DNA of 64,000 nucleotides, from the NCBI RefSeq assembly GCF_040939785.1, contig NZ_CP162553.1, positions 5,165,001 to 5,229,000 on the forward strand, written 5' to 3'. The stretch comes from Bradyrhizobium lupini (GTDB taxonomy: Bacteria > Pseudomonadota > Alphaproteobacteria > Rhizobiales > Xanthobacteraceae). This document shows positions 48,126 to 58,694 of the stretch, in pieces (position 1 is the stretch's first letter; every line of letters starts with the position of its first letter). Position numbers and translations under genes: made by a program. Under the pieces are notes generated by a model, which was not told the DNA's origin, made no database searches, and saw only the letters and a list, made by a program, of their open reading frames with translations.

Positions 48126-48962
48126 ATGCAGACAGCCCTTCGTACCTCCCTTCCCGACATCGAGCTCGCCAGCCGGGCCAATTTCGCGCCTCACGCCCGC
48201 GTCGTGCGCGAGGAGCGCCCGGTGCAAGCGAGCGGCCTGCCGCTCAGCATCCGCGGCTTGCGTAAATCCTATGGCGACAACGAGGTGCTGCGCGGCATCG
48301 ACCTACACATCCCCGCCGGCCAGTTCGTTGCCATCGTCGGAAAAAGCGGCTGCGGCAAGAGCACGCTGCTGCGCCTCATCGCCGGCCTGGAGAAGTTCGA
48401 CGCCGGCAGCATCTCGCTCAGTGACGCGGTGAAGCCCGAGGATATCCGCGTGATGTTCCAGGAGCCTCGGCTGCTGCCCTGGGCCCGCGTTCTCTCCAAT
48501 GTCGAGGTCGGTCTCGGCCGCGATCGTTCATCCAGTGATGCGCATACACGCGCCGATAAGGCGTTGACCGAAGTCGGACTGACCGACAAGCGCGACCAGT
48601 GGCCCTCGGTACTGTCGGGCGGCCAGAAGCAGCGCGTAGCTCTTGCCCGCGCGTTGGTCTCGCGTCCCCGTGTGCTCGCCTTCGACGAGCCGCTTGGCGC
48701 GCTGGACGCGTTGACCCGCATCTCGATGCAGCGGTTGTTGGAGCGCGTCTGGCGCGACCAGGGCTTTACCGCGATCCTGGTGACCCACGATGTCGCCGAG
48801 GCGGTCGCGCTGGCCGACCGGGTGCTGGTGATCGAGGAAGGGCGGATCGCCCACGACGTTGTGGTTAACACGGCCCGACCGCGCGAACGCGGCTCGGCCG
48901 AGCTCGCGGGTCTCGAAGGCTCGATCCTGAGCCACCTTTTGTCGGCGGACGATCGTACCTAG
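48126..48962 (+). CDS. ssuB: Aliphatic sulfonate ABC transporter ATPase
   Basis: 278 residues. An unusually long N-terminal extension of about 40 residues precedes the ATPase core. Walker A is '[11 protein letters not shown]' near residue 77, the Q-loop is '[14 protein letters not shown]', the signature '[15 protein letters not shown]' near 165, and Walker B '[16 protein letters not shown]'. '[17 protein letters not shown]' holds the switch His. It starts 20 bases after ssuC and completes the importer. Confidence 0.95.
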   Translation: MQTALRTSLPDIELASRANFAPHARVVREERPVQASGLPLSIRGLRKSYGDNEVLRGIDLHIPAGQFVAIVGKSGCGKSTLLRLIAGLEKFDAGSISLSDAVKPEDIRVMFQEPRLLPWARVLSNVEVGLGRDRSSSDAHTRADKALTEVGLTDKRDQWPSVLSGGQKQRVALARALVSRPRVLAFDEPLGALDALTRISMQRLLERVWRDQGFTAILVTHDVAEAVALADRVLVIEEGRIAHDVVVNTARPRERGSAELAGLEGSILSHLLSADDRT

Positions 48963-48994
48963 ATAGACAGGGACCCCCGCTTGGGGACGATGCC

Positions 48995-49576
48995 ATGAAT
49001 GTAGTGCCCCGCGATCTCATGACCGAAAATGCCGTCTCCTCCGCCGATTTCCGCGGCGCCATGCGCCACCTTACCGGCGGCGTCAGCGTCATCACCGCCG
49101 GACGGGGCAAGGACATCACCGGCATGACGGTCACCTCGGTCAGCTCGTTCTCGGTCGATCCGCCGACGCTGATCGTCAGCATCAACCGCGACGCCTCCTC
49201 CTTCCCGCTGATCCGCCGCCACGGCGCTTTCGGCGTGAACATCCTCGCGGCCGATCAGCTCGACATCGCCGAGCGCTTTGCCGGCAAGGGCGGGCTTAAG
49301 GGCGCCGATCGTTTCGCGGGCGCCAGATGGGTGACCGCGGTCTCGGGTGTTCCGCTGCTGGTCGGCGCATTGTCCGCCGTCGACTGCGAGGTCGAGGAGA
49401 TCTTCGAGCGCCATTCGCACGGCATCATCATCGGGCGGGTGCGAGACGTCAGGAATTCGATCCGCAACGCTGCGCTGGCCTATTGGCACGGTCAGTATGT
49501 GACGGTGGATCAGGACGAAGACGCCGTCAGGCTTGCGGACGTCAGCCTTCCCAGCCACGTCCGCCGCGGCATTTGA
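48995..49576 (+). CDS. Flavin reductase (FMN-binding split-barrel), candidate SsuD partner
   Basis: 193 residues. The DIM6/NTAB flavin-reductase fold is shown by 'FRGAMRHLTGGVSVITA' near residue 20, 'GMTVTSVSSFSVDPPTLIVS' near 43 and 'GAFGVNILAADQ' near 77. It is 32 bases after ssuB. It probably supplies FMNH2 to SsuD and replaces the unrelated E. coli-type SsuE. Stop and length are normal for the family. Confidence 0.88.
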   Translation: MNVVPRDLMTENAVSSADFRGAMRHLTGGVSVITAGRGKDITGMTVTSVSSFSVDPPTLIVSINRDASSFPLIRRHGAFGVNILAADQLDIAERFAGKGGLKGADRFAGARWVTAVSGVPLLVGALSAVDCEVEEIFERHSHGIIIGRVRDVRNSIRNAALAYWHGQYVTVDQDEDAVRLADVSLPSHVRRGI

Positions 49577-49671
49577 TCGCCGCCGGCGACGGGCCGTGCA
49601 GGCTGGCCTTTTCCCCGTCATCGCTCTAGAAGCGCTGCCTGAGCCTCCCGCCGGGACAGCAATGGAGCGCA

Positions 49672-49830
49672 ATGATGAAACGCGTCGCGACCTGGGCCTT
49701 CTACGCGGTCGGCGCGCTCGCGATCGCCTATCTCGCGCTCTACGCCTACGCGATGTTCAGCGGCCATCCGATCGTGCCGGGCGACCCCATCCAGATCTTC
49801 CGCAGGCCGGATGCGCCGAGCTATTCGTGA
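49672..49830 (+). CDS. 52-residue single-pass membrane protein
   Basis: A short gene with GGAG five bases before the ATG pair at 49672/49675. The product starts 'MMKRVATWAFYAVGALAIAY' and has one membrane segment (about residues 7-28) and a proline-rich tail 'HPIVPGDPIQIFRRP'. Codon use is normal for the window and the frame is clean. I do not recognise a family; it may be the last gene of the ssu operon or independent. Confidence 0.55.
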   Translation: MMKRVATWAFYAVGALAIAYLALYAYAMFSGHPIVPGDPIQIFRRPDAPSYS

Positions 49831-49843
49831 CGGCTCTTCAATT

Positions 49844-49874
49844 CGTCATGGCCGGGACAAGTCCGGGCATGACG
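49844..49874. repeat. Short copy of the CGTCATG palindromic repeat
   Basis: CGTCATGGCCGGGACAAGTC continues to CCGGGCATGACG, so both edges are complementary. It is a 31-base version of the elements at 21075-21165 and 63763-63871. It lies between convergent genes. Confidence 0.7.
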
Positions 49875-49889
49875 GCGGAGTGCGGGCGA

Positions 49890-51038
49890 CTATCCCCGCA
49901 AGATCGCCAGCGCCAGCGCCTGTGCGCGCGGCACGATGCTGTCGAGCTCGAGATATTCCTCCGGCGTGTGCGCGAGCCCGCCGACCGGGCCGAGCCCGCA
50001 GATGGTCGGCGTCCCGACCGCGGCGGTGAAGCCGGAATCGGCGCAGCCGCCGGAGAACTCGCCCTGGAGCGTGGTGAGGCCGGCCTGCCTTGCGGCGGCC
50101 TGATAGTTCTCGAACAGCGCCCTTGAATCGGCGCTCTGTACCACCGCCACGAACTCGCCTTTGACCGTCAGCGTCGCGCTGGTGCCAGGAACGTAGGACG
50201 TCGCGACGATGGTCTCGATCGCGGCCATCACCCTCGCGCGGTCCGCCGGATCGACGTAGCGCAGGTCGATCTGTCCTTCGGCGTAAGGCGCCGTCGTGTT
50301 GACGGACTGCCCGCCCGAGACGAGGCCGACATTGAGCGTGATGCCCTTGTCGAGATCAGTCAGCGCGTGGATATGGACGATCTTGTGCGCGAGCTCGCCG
50401 ATCGCGCTGACGCCGGCGGCGAAATTGGCGCCGGAATGCGCGGCTTTGCCGGTGATCGCGACATGCATGAAGATGCCGCCCTTGCGTCCCGTGACGATAT
50501 TGCCGGTCGGACGGCCCGGCTCGGAATTGAACACGGCGCGCGCGGTTCGGCCTTCGCGCTCGATCACCGGCCGCGAGGAGGGCGAGCCGATCTCCTCGTC
50601 CGAGGTGATCAGCAGCTTGATCGGGTGCGGGTTGCCGCCGAATTTGTGGAAGGCGGTTGCCACGAATATGTTCATGACGACGCCGGACTTCATGTCGGCA
50701 ACACCGGGACCATAAGCGCGCCTGCCCTGGATCGTGAACGGACGCCGTCCGGCCTCGCCCTTGCCGAACACGGTGTCACGATGCCCCATCAACAGCACCG
50801 GCTTCTCGTTGCTGCCGGGCTTTGCCACTTCGGCGTGGATGGCATCGCCGAATGTGGCGTGGCTTTCGCGCCGGAACGGAATGCCGTGCTCGGCGAAATG
50901 CTGCTCGAACCGCGCCCCGACCGCATCGACGCCTTCCTTGTCATAGGATCCGGAATCGATGTTCACGACATCGCGCAGCAGGTCGATCATCGCCTGCCGT
51001 TGCGTCGCCAGCCAGTCCGTGATTTGAGCTTGAGACAT
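49890..51038 (-). CDS. M20 family metallopeptidase
   Basis: 382 residues. Zinc-site residues of the M20 family are visible: H86 and D88 in 'GHRDTVF', D115 in 'GVADMKSGV', and E148/E149 in 'SDEEIGS'. The dimerisation domain ('AITGKAAHSGANFAAGVSAI') lies at about 190-290. No signal peptide, so it is cytoplasmic. The closest group is the glutamate-carboxypeptidase-like branch (CPG2 type). Substrate not determinable; an N-acyl amino acid or dipeptide is likely. Confidence 0.9.
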   Translation of the reverse strand: MSQAQITDWLATQRQAMIDLLRDVVNIDSGSYDKEGVDAVGARFEQHFAEHGIPFRRESHATFGDAIHAEVAKPGSNEKPVLLMGHRDTVFGKGEAGRRPFTIQGRRAYGPGVADMKSGVVMNIFVATAFHKFGGNPHPIKLLITSDEEIGSPSSRPVIEREGRTARAVFNSEPGRPTGNIVTGRKGGIFMHVAITGKAAHSGANFAAGVSAIGELAHKIVHIHALTDLDKGITLNVGLVSGGQSVNTTAPYAEGQIDLRYVDPADRARVMAAIETIVATSYVPGTSATLTVKGEFVAVVQSADSRALFENYQAAARQAGLTTLQGEFSGGCADSGFTAAVGTPTICGLGPVGGLAHTPEEYLELDSIVPRAQALALAILRG

Positions 51039-51203
51039 GTTGACCCTCGCGTGGTTCTCACGCGGGCTTATAGGGCCTGGCGCCGGTGTGACCTAGTCGG
51101 AGAACGCGGTGCGGCCATGTCGCCGGTCCACGGAATTGGACGCACCGTGCCTTCCACGTCGTCCCGGCTTTCGCCAGAACGAAGTTGAGCGTGTGGCAAC
51201 CGG

Positions 51204-52454
51204 CTAACGCCTCGGCTCCGCCATCGCTTCCACGCCGCGAAGCTGCGTGGCGACGGTCAGCGCGCCGATCTTCCGGCCCATCTCCTTGCCGATCTCGGTC
51301 GAGAACCGATAGTGAAAGCCGGCCCAGATACGGGCGTTGGAGACTTCGTCGCTATAGTCCTGGAGCCGCGTCCATTTGCGGGTGACGCCTGGTGCCGTGG
51401 GGCTGGTCACCGAGAACTCGCCGAAATCTCCAACGATGGTCTGGAGCACGGTCGAAATCGCTGCCGACGTAATGCAGTGAGCACAGGGATATTCCGGATG
51501 CATCGGCGTGTCCCCCAGCGGCAGCCAAGATGCGTCGCGAGGCGTCGCTGCGTTCGATGTCAGGTCGGCGTTGCGTATGGCCGTGATCGGCCGCCAGAAA
51601 TTGTAGTGGTACTTCGCGTCGAAAACGGCGACGAAGGCGTCGTTGCCGGCAATTGAGGTCAGCGCGTACAGCCGGGCGCAGTCGACGAGATCCATGCCCT
51701 TGGCCGTTGCCGCCTGCCTCACGATCGGATTGTAGGTGCGGGCACCGACAAAGAACCAAAATCGACCGACCGTGGTTTGCTCGGGCGTCCGGATCACACT
51801 TGTTCGGCTGCCGACCTCGCGGATTTCGTTGACGTCCCGGGTCCACAGCTCTGAACCGAGCGCCGGCGGCGGGCCGGGGCGATACTGAGATCCGGACGTC
51901 ATGACCCAGGGCGTCGTCGCGCCCGCGATCGAGAACAGCGGGACGGTCGTCGGAACGTAGGCACCCGCCGTTGTCAGGGGCCGGTAAGTTTCAAGGGCGG
52001 CGCTGCCATCGTTCTCACGAAGCGCGATGATCTGCATCGCGGCCTCCTTGCCGAGGCCGATGCCCGCGATCTTGGACTCGCCGTCGGCGATCGGCACCAG
52101 AGAACTCGTCAGCGCCGCATCCAGCTCCGGCTTGAGGTCCGGATAGAGCGACAGCAGCACGTCGTGAGCCGCAACTGCGGCCGCAGCTTCCCGCGACGTC
52201 GAACGATCCGCGGATAGGGCAAGCTTGTAAGGCGCGTACCGGCGATCGATCGCGTTGACCGCCTCGAACATCGCGACGTGCATCATAGACAAGGCACGGC
52301 TGTGGGGCGCTGGAAGGATTTGCTTTTCAGTGGCGATCGCGTCGGCCTTTGCATTCCAATCCATGATCACGTCGGCGCGCGCAAGCGGCGCCGACGCTGC
52401 GAGCAGCGTTACAATCAATGAGAGGCGGAAGATGGTCCACGACGAGTTCTTCAT
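51204..52454 (-). CDS. Exported vanadium-haloperoxidase-related (PAP2-like) protein
   Basis: 416 residues. The signal peptide is about residues 1-28, ending 'APLARADV'. Three vanadate/phosphate-site blocks are recognisable: K and R-P in 'KYHYNFWRPITAIRN', a block at 'HPEYPCAHCITSAA', and 'ARIWAGFHYRFSTEIG' holding the catalytic His. The middle block is normally P-S-G-H and here is P-C-A-H-C. It belongs to a group of bacterial proteins near haloperoxidases whose activity is unproven. Single gene. Confidence 0.83.
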   Translation of the reverse strand: MKNSSWTIFRLSLIVTLLAASAPLARADVIMDWNAKADAIATEKQILPAPHSRALSMMHVAMFEAVNAIDRRYAPYKLALSADRSTSREAAAAVAAHDVLLSLYPDLKPELDAALTSSLVPIADGESKIAGIGLGKEAAMQIIALRENDGSAALETYRPLTTAGAYVPTTVPLFSIAGATTPWVMTSGSQYRPGPPPALGSELWTRDVNEIREVGSRTSVIRTPEQTTVGRFWFFVGARTYNPIVRQAATAKGMDLVDCARLYALTSIAGNDAFVAVFDAKYHYNFWRPITAIRNADLTSNAATPRDASWLPLGDTPMHPEYPCAHCITSAAISTVLQTIVGDFGEFSVTSPTAPGVTRKWTRLQDYSDEVSNARIWAGFHYRFSTEIGKEMGRKIGALTVATQLRGVEAMAEPRR

Positions 52455-52685
52455 GGGATGCCCTTTCGATGTAAAGGACGTTTCGCGAGACCAATGCGGC
52501 TCTGCCCGACATCACGTCGCGCGGCTCGAGGACTTTAACCATCTTGTTGTGGTTTGATTGTGAACTGCTTCACGCGGCGGAAGAGTAGCTCCGAATGGGT
52601 CGGCGTGGCTTACCGTTCGCACTGAGTAATGGATCCTGACTTTCGCCGGAAGCCACGGATTGTGGTGACTGCTTTGCGTTCTTCT

Positions 52686-52718
52686 CAAAGAAAAATGCCC
52701 GGGACCAGCCCGGGCATT
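52686..52718 (-). terminator. Intrinsic terminator after flbD
   Basis: On the minus strand AATGCCCGGG pairs with CCCGGGCATT around a CTGGT loop and is followed by TTTTCTT. It lies 27 bases after the flbD stop and ends the fliF-flbD operon. The remainder of the gap 52455-52744 shows no gene. Confidence 0.85.
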
Positions 52719-52744
52719 CGTTTCTCTCAGTCAGCGTAGAGCGC

Positions 52745-54130
<1,386 letters not shown>

Positions 54131-54174
54131 GTCAGTCTCCTGTCCGTCTGGTCGCGCTGCCGCGCGTCGTCGCT

Positions 54175-54525
54175 TTAGGCGCGTTCAGCCTTGATGATTT
54201 CAGTCATGGTCACGCCGAGCTTGTCCTCCACCAGCACGACTTCGCCGCGGGCGACCAGCTTGTTGTTGACGTAGATGTCGATGGCCTCGCCGACGCGCCG
54301 GTCGAGCTCGAGCACGGTCCCGGGTCCGAGCTTCAACAGCTCGCTGACGTCCATCTTGGAGCGGCCGAGCACGGCCGAGACCTGCACCGGTACATCGAAT
54401 ACGGCCTCGAGGTCGGCGGCGGCGCGCGTCGCGTATTCGTCCTCGTTGTAGCCGACGTCGGTGCCGGCAGGCGGCATCGGGCCGTTGAGATCGGGCAGCG
54501 GGACCTGTCCGTCAGTGTCGCTCAT
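54175..54525 (-). CDS. fliN: Flagellar motor switch protein FliN
   Basis: 116 residues. The SpoA-type C-terminal domain is clear: 'VPVQVSAVLGRSKMDVSELL' and 'GTVLELDRRVGEAIDIYVNN' then 'ARGEVVLVEDKLGVTMTEI'. The N-terminus is short and acidic. FliN builds the C-ring with FliM and FliG at the cytoplasmic face of the motor. It sits between fliH and flbD, as in the Caulobacter fliF operon. Confidence 0.95.
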   Translation of the reverse strand: MSDTDGQVPLPDLNGPMPPAGTDVGYNEDEYATRAAADLEAVFDVPVQVSAVLGRSKMDVSELLKLGPGTVLELDRRVGEAIDIYVNNKLVARGEVVLVEDKLGVTMTEIIKAERA

Positions 54526-54528
54526 GAT

Positions 54529-55149
54529 TTAACTCCCCCTGCGGGACGCAACGTAGCGACCCACCATTTCGTCGATCTTGGCCGCGATGGCGGCGCGCTC
54601 CAGCACGACGCCGCCATCGGCCCATTCGATCCGGCAGTCGCCGGTGGCAATCTCGGGCTCGGCCAGAATCACCAGCCGGCCTTCAAAGCCGTTCTGCCTG
54701 GCCAGCCGCTCGATGTTCTCGCGCGCGGCATCGTAGAGCGCGTCGTTGATGCGGACGACGAGATGCGGCGTCGCGACCAGATGCGAGAAGCAGTCCTTGA
54801 CCAGCGCGACGATCTCGCCGAGCGGCTCGGCGGCGACCAGATCGGCGCACAGCTTGCGCGCCACCGCGACCGCGACGTCGACCGCCTCGGTCTCCATCTT
54901 GGATTCGATGTTGCCGATGCCCGAGGCGATGCCGCGGATCGCGATGTTGATCTCTTCCATGGCGAGCGCGACACGGCGGTCGCTCTCGGCCTTGGCCTCG
55001 CGCTGGCCGGCGGCGAAGCCGTCCTGATAGGCGCGCGCCTCGGCTTCCGCCACCTTCTGGGCGATCTCGGCTGCGGTTGCGGCCTTCTCGCGCGTCCGGT
55101 CGGGCGCGGCGAAGTCGTTGTCGAACAGGAATTTTGCCGGGGCGGCCAT
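54529..55149 (-). CDS. fliH: Flagellar export ATPase regulator FliH (FlbE)
   Basis: 206 residues. An N-terminal alanine/glutamate-rich region (about 20-70, 'AEARAYQDGFAAGQREAKAE') is a predicted coiled coil, and the C-terminal half ('DLVAAEPLGEIVALVKDCF', 'CRIEWADGGVVLERAAIAA') fits FliH/FlbE. It restrains the FliI ATPase and links it to the C-ring. In Caulobacter the homologue in this operon position is FlbE. Its start overlaps the fliG stop. Confidence 0.9.
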   Translation of the reverse strand: MAAPAKFLFDNDFAAPDRTREKAATAAEIAQKVAEAEARAYQDGFAAGQREAKAESDRRVALAMEEINIAIRGIASGIGNIESKMETEAVDVAVAVARKLCADLVAAEPLGEIVALVKDCFSHLVATPHLVVRINDALYDAARENIERLARQNGFEGRLVILAEPEIATGDCRIEWADGGVVLERAAIAAKIDEMVGRYVASRRGS

Positions 55150-56240
55150 CAGTACACCAGCTCGTCGTCGGCGCGGTTCTTGGTCAGCATGATCTCGCCC
55201 TTGGCGGCGAGGTCCTTGGCGAGGTTGACCAGCAACGCCTGGGCCTCGTCGACGTCGCGCAGGCGGACCGGACCCATCGCCGCCATGTCGTCCTGGAGCA
55301 TTTTGGCCGCACGCGAGGACATGTTGCCGAAGAAGAAGTTGCGGACGTCCTCATTGGCGCTCTTGAGCGCGACGCCGAGCTTGTCCTTGTCGACGTTGCG
55401 CATCAGGGTCTGGGCGGAGCCGGGATCCAGCTTCACGAGGTCGTCGAAGGTGAACATCAGCGCCTTGATGCGCTCGGCCGATTCGCGATTGTCCTCTTCC
55501 AGCGAGGTGATGAAGCGGGTTTCGGTCTGGCGGTCGAAATTGTTGAAGATTTCCGCCATCACCTCGTGGGCGTCGCGTCGGCGGGTCTGGGACAAATTGG
55601 ACATGAATTCGGTCCGCAGCGTCTTCTCCACGCTCTCGATCACCTCCTTCTGCACCGCCTCCATCTTCAGCATGCGGTTGACGACGTCGAGCGCCAGATC
55701 CTCGGGGAAGATGCCGAGCACGCGGGCGGCGTGTTCCGGCTTCAGCTTCGACAGCACGACCGCGATGGTCTGCGGATATTCGTTCTTGAGGTAGTTGGCG
55801 AGCACCTCTTCCTGCACGTTGGAGAGCTTCTCCCACATGTTTCGGCCGGCGGGGCCGCGGATTTCGTCCATGATGCCGTTGACGCGCTCGGGCGCCAGAT
55901 ATTGCTGGAGCAGCCGCTCGGTGGCGTCGAAATTGCCCATCAGCGCGCCCGAGGCCGACATCCGCGAGACGAATTCGAGCAGCATGTCCTCCACGGTGTC
56001 GACCTCGACGGTGCCGAGCGTCGACATTTCCAGGGAGAGCTGGCGCACCTCGTCGTCGTCGAGCAGCGACCAGATCTTGCCGCCATATTGCTCGCCGAGC
56101 GCCAGCATCAGGATCGCGGCGCGCTTCGGCCCCGCCACCGCTTCGGTCTTCGCGCCTCCGCGGCTGCCCGCACGCTGACCGAGCGTGGAGATCACGCTGG
56201 TGATGTCGTTGGAATTGGCGTTTTGCAGGGCGGCGGCCAT
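55149..56240 (-). CDS. fliG: Flagellar motor switch protein FliG
   Basis: 363 residues, slightly long for FliG. The N-terminal domain binds FliF; '[19 protein letters not shown]' starts it. The middle has '[20 protein letters not shown]' and '[20 protein letters not shown]'. The C-terminal torque domain contains '[20 protein letters not shown]' and '[20 protein letters not shown]'. It couples the stator to the rotor. It begins 17 bases after the fliF stop. Confidence 0.96.
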   Translation of the reverse strand: MAAALQNANSNDITSVISTLGQRAGSRGGAKTEAVAGPKRAAILMLALGEQYGGKIWSLLDDDEVRQLSLEMSTLGTVEVDTVEDMLLEFVSRMSASGALMGNFDATERLLQQYLAPERVNGIMDEIRGPAGRNMWEKLSNVQEEVLANYLKNEYPQTIAVVLSKLKPEHAARVLGIFPEDLALDVVNRMLKMEAVQKEVIESVEKTLRTEFMSNLSQTRRRDAHEVMAEIFNNFDRQTETRFITSLEEDNRESAERIKALMFTFDDLVKLDPGSAQTLMRNVDKDKLGVALKSANEDVRNFFFGNMSSRAAKMLQDDMAAMGPVRLRDVDEAQALLVNLAKDLAAKGEIMLTKNRADDELVY

Positions 56241-56257
56241 ATCAGATCACTTCTCGA

Positions 56258-57864
56258 TTATTTCGTGGGTTCGGTCAGCCATTGGCGGATGATGGCGACG
56301 GTCTCGTTGGGATTGCGCTCGGCGAGTTCGCCGACGCGATGGACGGATTGGGCATGGACCTGGCCCTGGACGGTGGCGACGTCGATCGCGCTCGCGGCGC
56401 CGCTCGGCAAGAGCGCCTGGCTGGCAGGCGCGGCCTCGTCGCTCGCCGGACCGGTGAGGGCGCCGGAGATGGCGGCTGCGACTTCGTCGGATGCCAGGAT
56501 GCGCTTGACCAGCGGCCGGACCACCAGGAACAGCACGACCAGGCCGAGCAGCATCATCACGCCGAGCTCGACGAAGTACATGACGTCGTCCTTGGTGAAC
56601 TGGAGCATGCCGAGTAAGCCGCTCGGCTCGGCGATCAGGGGGTGGAGGGGGCATCGGCAAAGCGCAGATTGACCACCTCGACCTGGTCGCCGCGCTTCTG
56701 ATCGAAGCCGATCGCCGAGCGCACCAGCGTGGCGATGCGGTCGAGCTGCTCCTTGGTGCGGTCCTGGTAGGCCAGATCGCCCTTCTCGTTCTTGGAGTAG
56801 ATGCCGTCGACCAGCACCGCGACCGAGATGCGGTTGACCCGGCCGGCCTCGGTCACTTCGGTCTTGGTGGTGCGGGAGATCTCGTAATTGTTGGTCTCTT
56901 CGCTCTTCTTGCTCTGGTCCTTGGCCGCGACGCCGCCGTTCTGCTGGTTGCCCGGCAACTCGTTGTTGACGGTGACCTGGCCGTTGTTGTCGGCGGTCAT
57001 GCTCTGCTCTTCGCGGGTCTGGCTCGAGCGCAGCACGCGGCCTTCGGGATCGTACTTGTCCGAGGTCTGGGTGACCTTGTTGAAGTCGAAATCGGCGGAG
57101 AGCTGGACCCGGGCGCGTCCCGTGCCCACCACGGAGGAGACGATGTCCTCGACCTGCTTGCGCATCCGCTTCTCGAAGGCGGTGCGGCGCTCGTCGCCGA
57201 TCTGCTGGTCCGGATCGGTCTGGGCGCCGTCGGCGAGCAGCTGCCCGGTCTCGTCGACGATCGAGACCCGCTGCGGCTTCAGCCCGTTCACGGCCGAGGC
57301 GACGAGGTGGCGGATGGCGCGGATCTGCTGGGCTTCCAGCGCGCCGCGGACCCGCACCACGATCGAGGCCGACGGCTCCGGCGCCTCGCGCGAGAACAGC
57401 GGGCGCTCGGGCAGCACCAAATGGACGCGGGCGGCCTGGATGCGGTCGATGGCGCGGATGGTGCGGGCGAGCTCGCCTTCCAGCGCGCGGAGATGGTTGA
57501 TGTTCTGGACGAAAGAGGTGGTGCCGAGCGCATCCGACTTGTCGAACACCTCGTAGCCGACGCCGCCGCCCTTGGGCAGGCCGCCCTCGGCGAGCTTCAT
57601 CCGCAGCCGGGTGACCTTGTCCTTGGGCACCATGATGATGGTGCCCTCGTTGCGCAGCTCGAACTGGATGCCCTGGCGCTCCAGGTCCTTGATGATGCCC
57701 GAGGAGTCCTCGACGCTCAGGTCGGTGAACAGCGTCGTCATCTGCGGCGTGGTGACGCGCATGATGACGAACGCGAAAAAGCCGACGAGCGCGGCGGTGA
57801 CCGCGATCATCGCCCCGAACCGGGCGGCTCCGATACCCTTCAGAAAGTCCGCAAGACCTTGCAA
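56258..57864 (-). pseudogene. fliF: Flagellar MS-ring protein FliF, interrupted by a -1 frameshift in a C run
   Basis: Read continuously the product has about 535 residues. A membrane segment lies near residues 18-38, the YscJ-like ring-building domain is residues 45-230, and a periplasmic part follows. A second membrane segment ('VELGVMMLLGLVVLFLVV') and the C-terminal FliG-binding tail ending 'AIIRQWLTEPTK' complete it. At residue ~407 the printed frame stops at 'RFADAPSTP'. With one more C in the run complementary to 56638-56642 it continues 'LIAEPSGLLGMLQFTKDD'. The rest of the operon is intact, so I suspect a miscalled C6 run. The start is a TTG at 57864. Confidence 0.9.
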
Positions 57865-57941
57865 GCAACCGCCCCGACAGATTCGGCTGCTTTCACAGGA
57901 AAGGCCGACTGGGCAATTATTGCCTAGGTGATGGTTTCGAT

Positions 57942-57959
57942 ATGGTTAACGAAGGTTAA
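57942..57959 (-). promoter_or_regulatory. Predicted CtrA binding site upstream of fliF
   Basis: On the minus strand the sequence reads TTAACC-TTCG-TTAACCAT, about 80 bases before the fliF start. TTAACCAT is the conserved CtrA half-site of alphaproteobacteria. The two TTAA cores are six bases apart, one fewer than the classical seven. fliF promoters are CtrA-controlled in Caulobacter, and SciP, which inhibits CtrA activation, is encoded just upstream. Confidence 0.7.
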
Positions 57960-57993
57960 GAGCTGCGACAAAAGTCGCGCCAAAACGAAGCAT

Positions 57994-58030
57994 GAAAAAA
58001 ATCGGCCTCGCAAGACGAGGCCGATTTTCG
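57994..58030. terminator. Intrinsic terminator after sciP
   Basis: AAAATCGGCCTCG pairs perfectly with CGAGGCCGATTTT around a CAAGA loop, 27 bases after the sciP stop. T-runs flank the stem on both strands, so it insulates sciP from fliF transcription. Confidence 0.85.
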
Positions 58031-58056
58031 TCAAAAGCCGCAGATTTCCGGATTGC

Positions 58057-58332
58057 CTACTGGCGATATTGTTGGATACGGGTGGTGCGAAGTCCCGCCA
58101 GACCATGCTGGTCGATCGAAAACTGCCAGGAGAGGAATTCGTCAACCGTCAGCGTGTAACGGCTGCAGGCCTCCTCGAGGGAGAGAAGACCGCCACGAAC
58201 TGCGGCGACGACCTCGGCCTTGCGGCGGATGACCCAGCGTTTGGTGCCGGGTGCAGGCAGATCCGCAATCGTCAACGGACTACCGTCCGGCCCGATGACG
58301 TATTTTACCCTCGGGCGATGGGGTTCTGTCAT
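58057..58332 (-). CDS. sciP: CtrA inhibitor SciP (DUF1153 family)
   Basis: 91 residues from the ATG at 58332; a few upstream codons are not conserved. The sequence is nearly the family consensus: 'RPRVKYVIGPDGSPLTIADL', 'TKRWVIRRKAEVVAAVRGGL' and 'RYTLTVDEFLSWQFSIDQHG'. It holds a helix-turn-helix. In Caulobacter SciP binds CtrA and blocks activation of CtrA-dependent promoters in early cell cycle. It lies upstream of fliF behind a terminator. Confidence 0.93.
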   Translation of the reverse strand: MTEPHRPRVKYVIGPDGSPLTIADLPAPGTKRWVIRRKAEVVAAVRGGLLSLEEACSRYTLTVDEFLSWQFSIDQHGLAGLRTTRIQQYRQ

Positions 58333-58553
58333 GGCGTACTCACAAACTCTCAACCACTGAACTCACTCAGGAACCCTACGCGCGCCGGCTTAAAAATCCG
58401 CTAAGCCTAAGGCTTCAATACAATTCTCGTTGAAAATGGCTGGAACGCAGCCGTCTCGACCGGCGGGACGGTACGTCCAGGCGGGCCGAGGGGGTGTTCG
58501 TAAATACTTTACTAACGAAAGAGGTCCTGCGCGCGGCGCTGCAAGACCCCAAT
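58333..58553. other. Region upstream of sciP without a gene
   Basis: Part of a 362-base stretch between sciP and flgD that also includes the repeat at 58554-58670. It must carry the sciP promoter. AAAAATCC and TTAA-containing stretches occur near 58390, but I cannot pick a clear CtrA or -35/-10 site. No coding frame looks real. Confidence 0.35.
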
Positions 58554-58670
58554 TGTCGTCCTGGCGAAAGCCAGGACCCATTACCCCAGGGAGGAGTCGC
58601 TACGACGACTCGGGGTTATGAACCAGAGCGACTTTCGGTGGCAATGGGTCCTGGCTTCGCCAGGACGACA
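58554..58670. repeat. Dispersed palindromic repeat (TGTCGTCCTGGCGAAAGCCAGG type)
   Basis: TGTCGTCCTGGCGAAAGCCA at the left edge is complementary to CTGGCTTCGCCAGGACGACA at the right edge, with GACCCATT / AATGGGTC next inside. It lies just after the flgD stop on its strand and could act as a terminator. It is a recognised intergenic repeat class. Confidence 0.75.
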
Positions 58671-58694
58671 CCGTTATCCAGTGGCATTCCGCCT

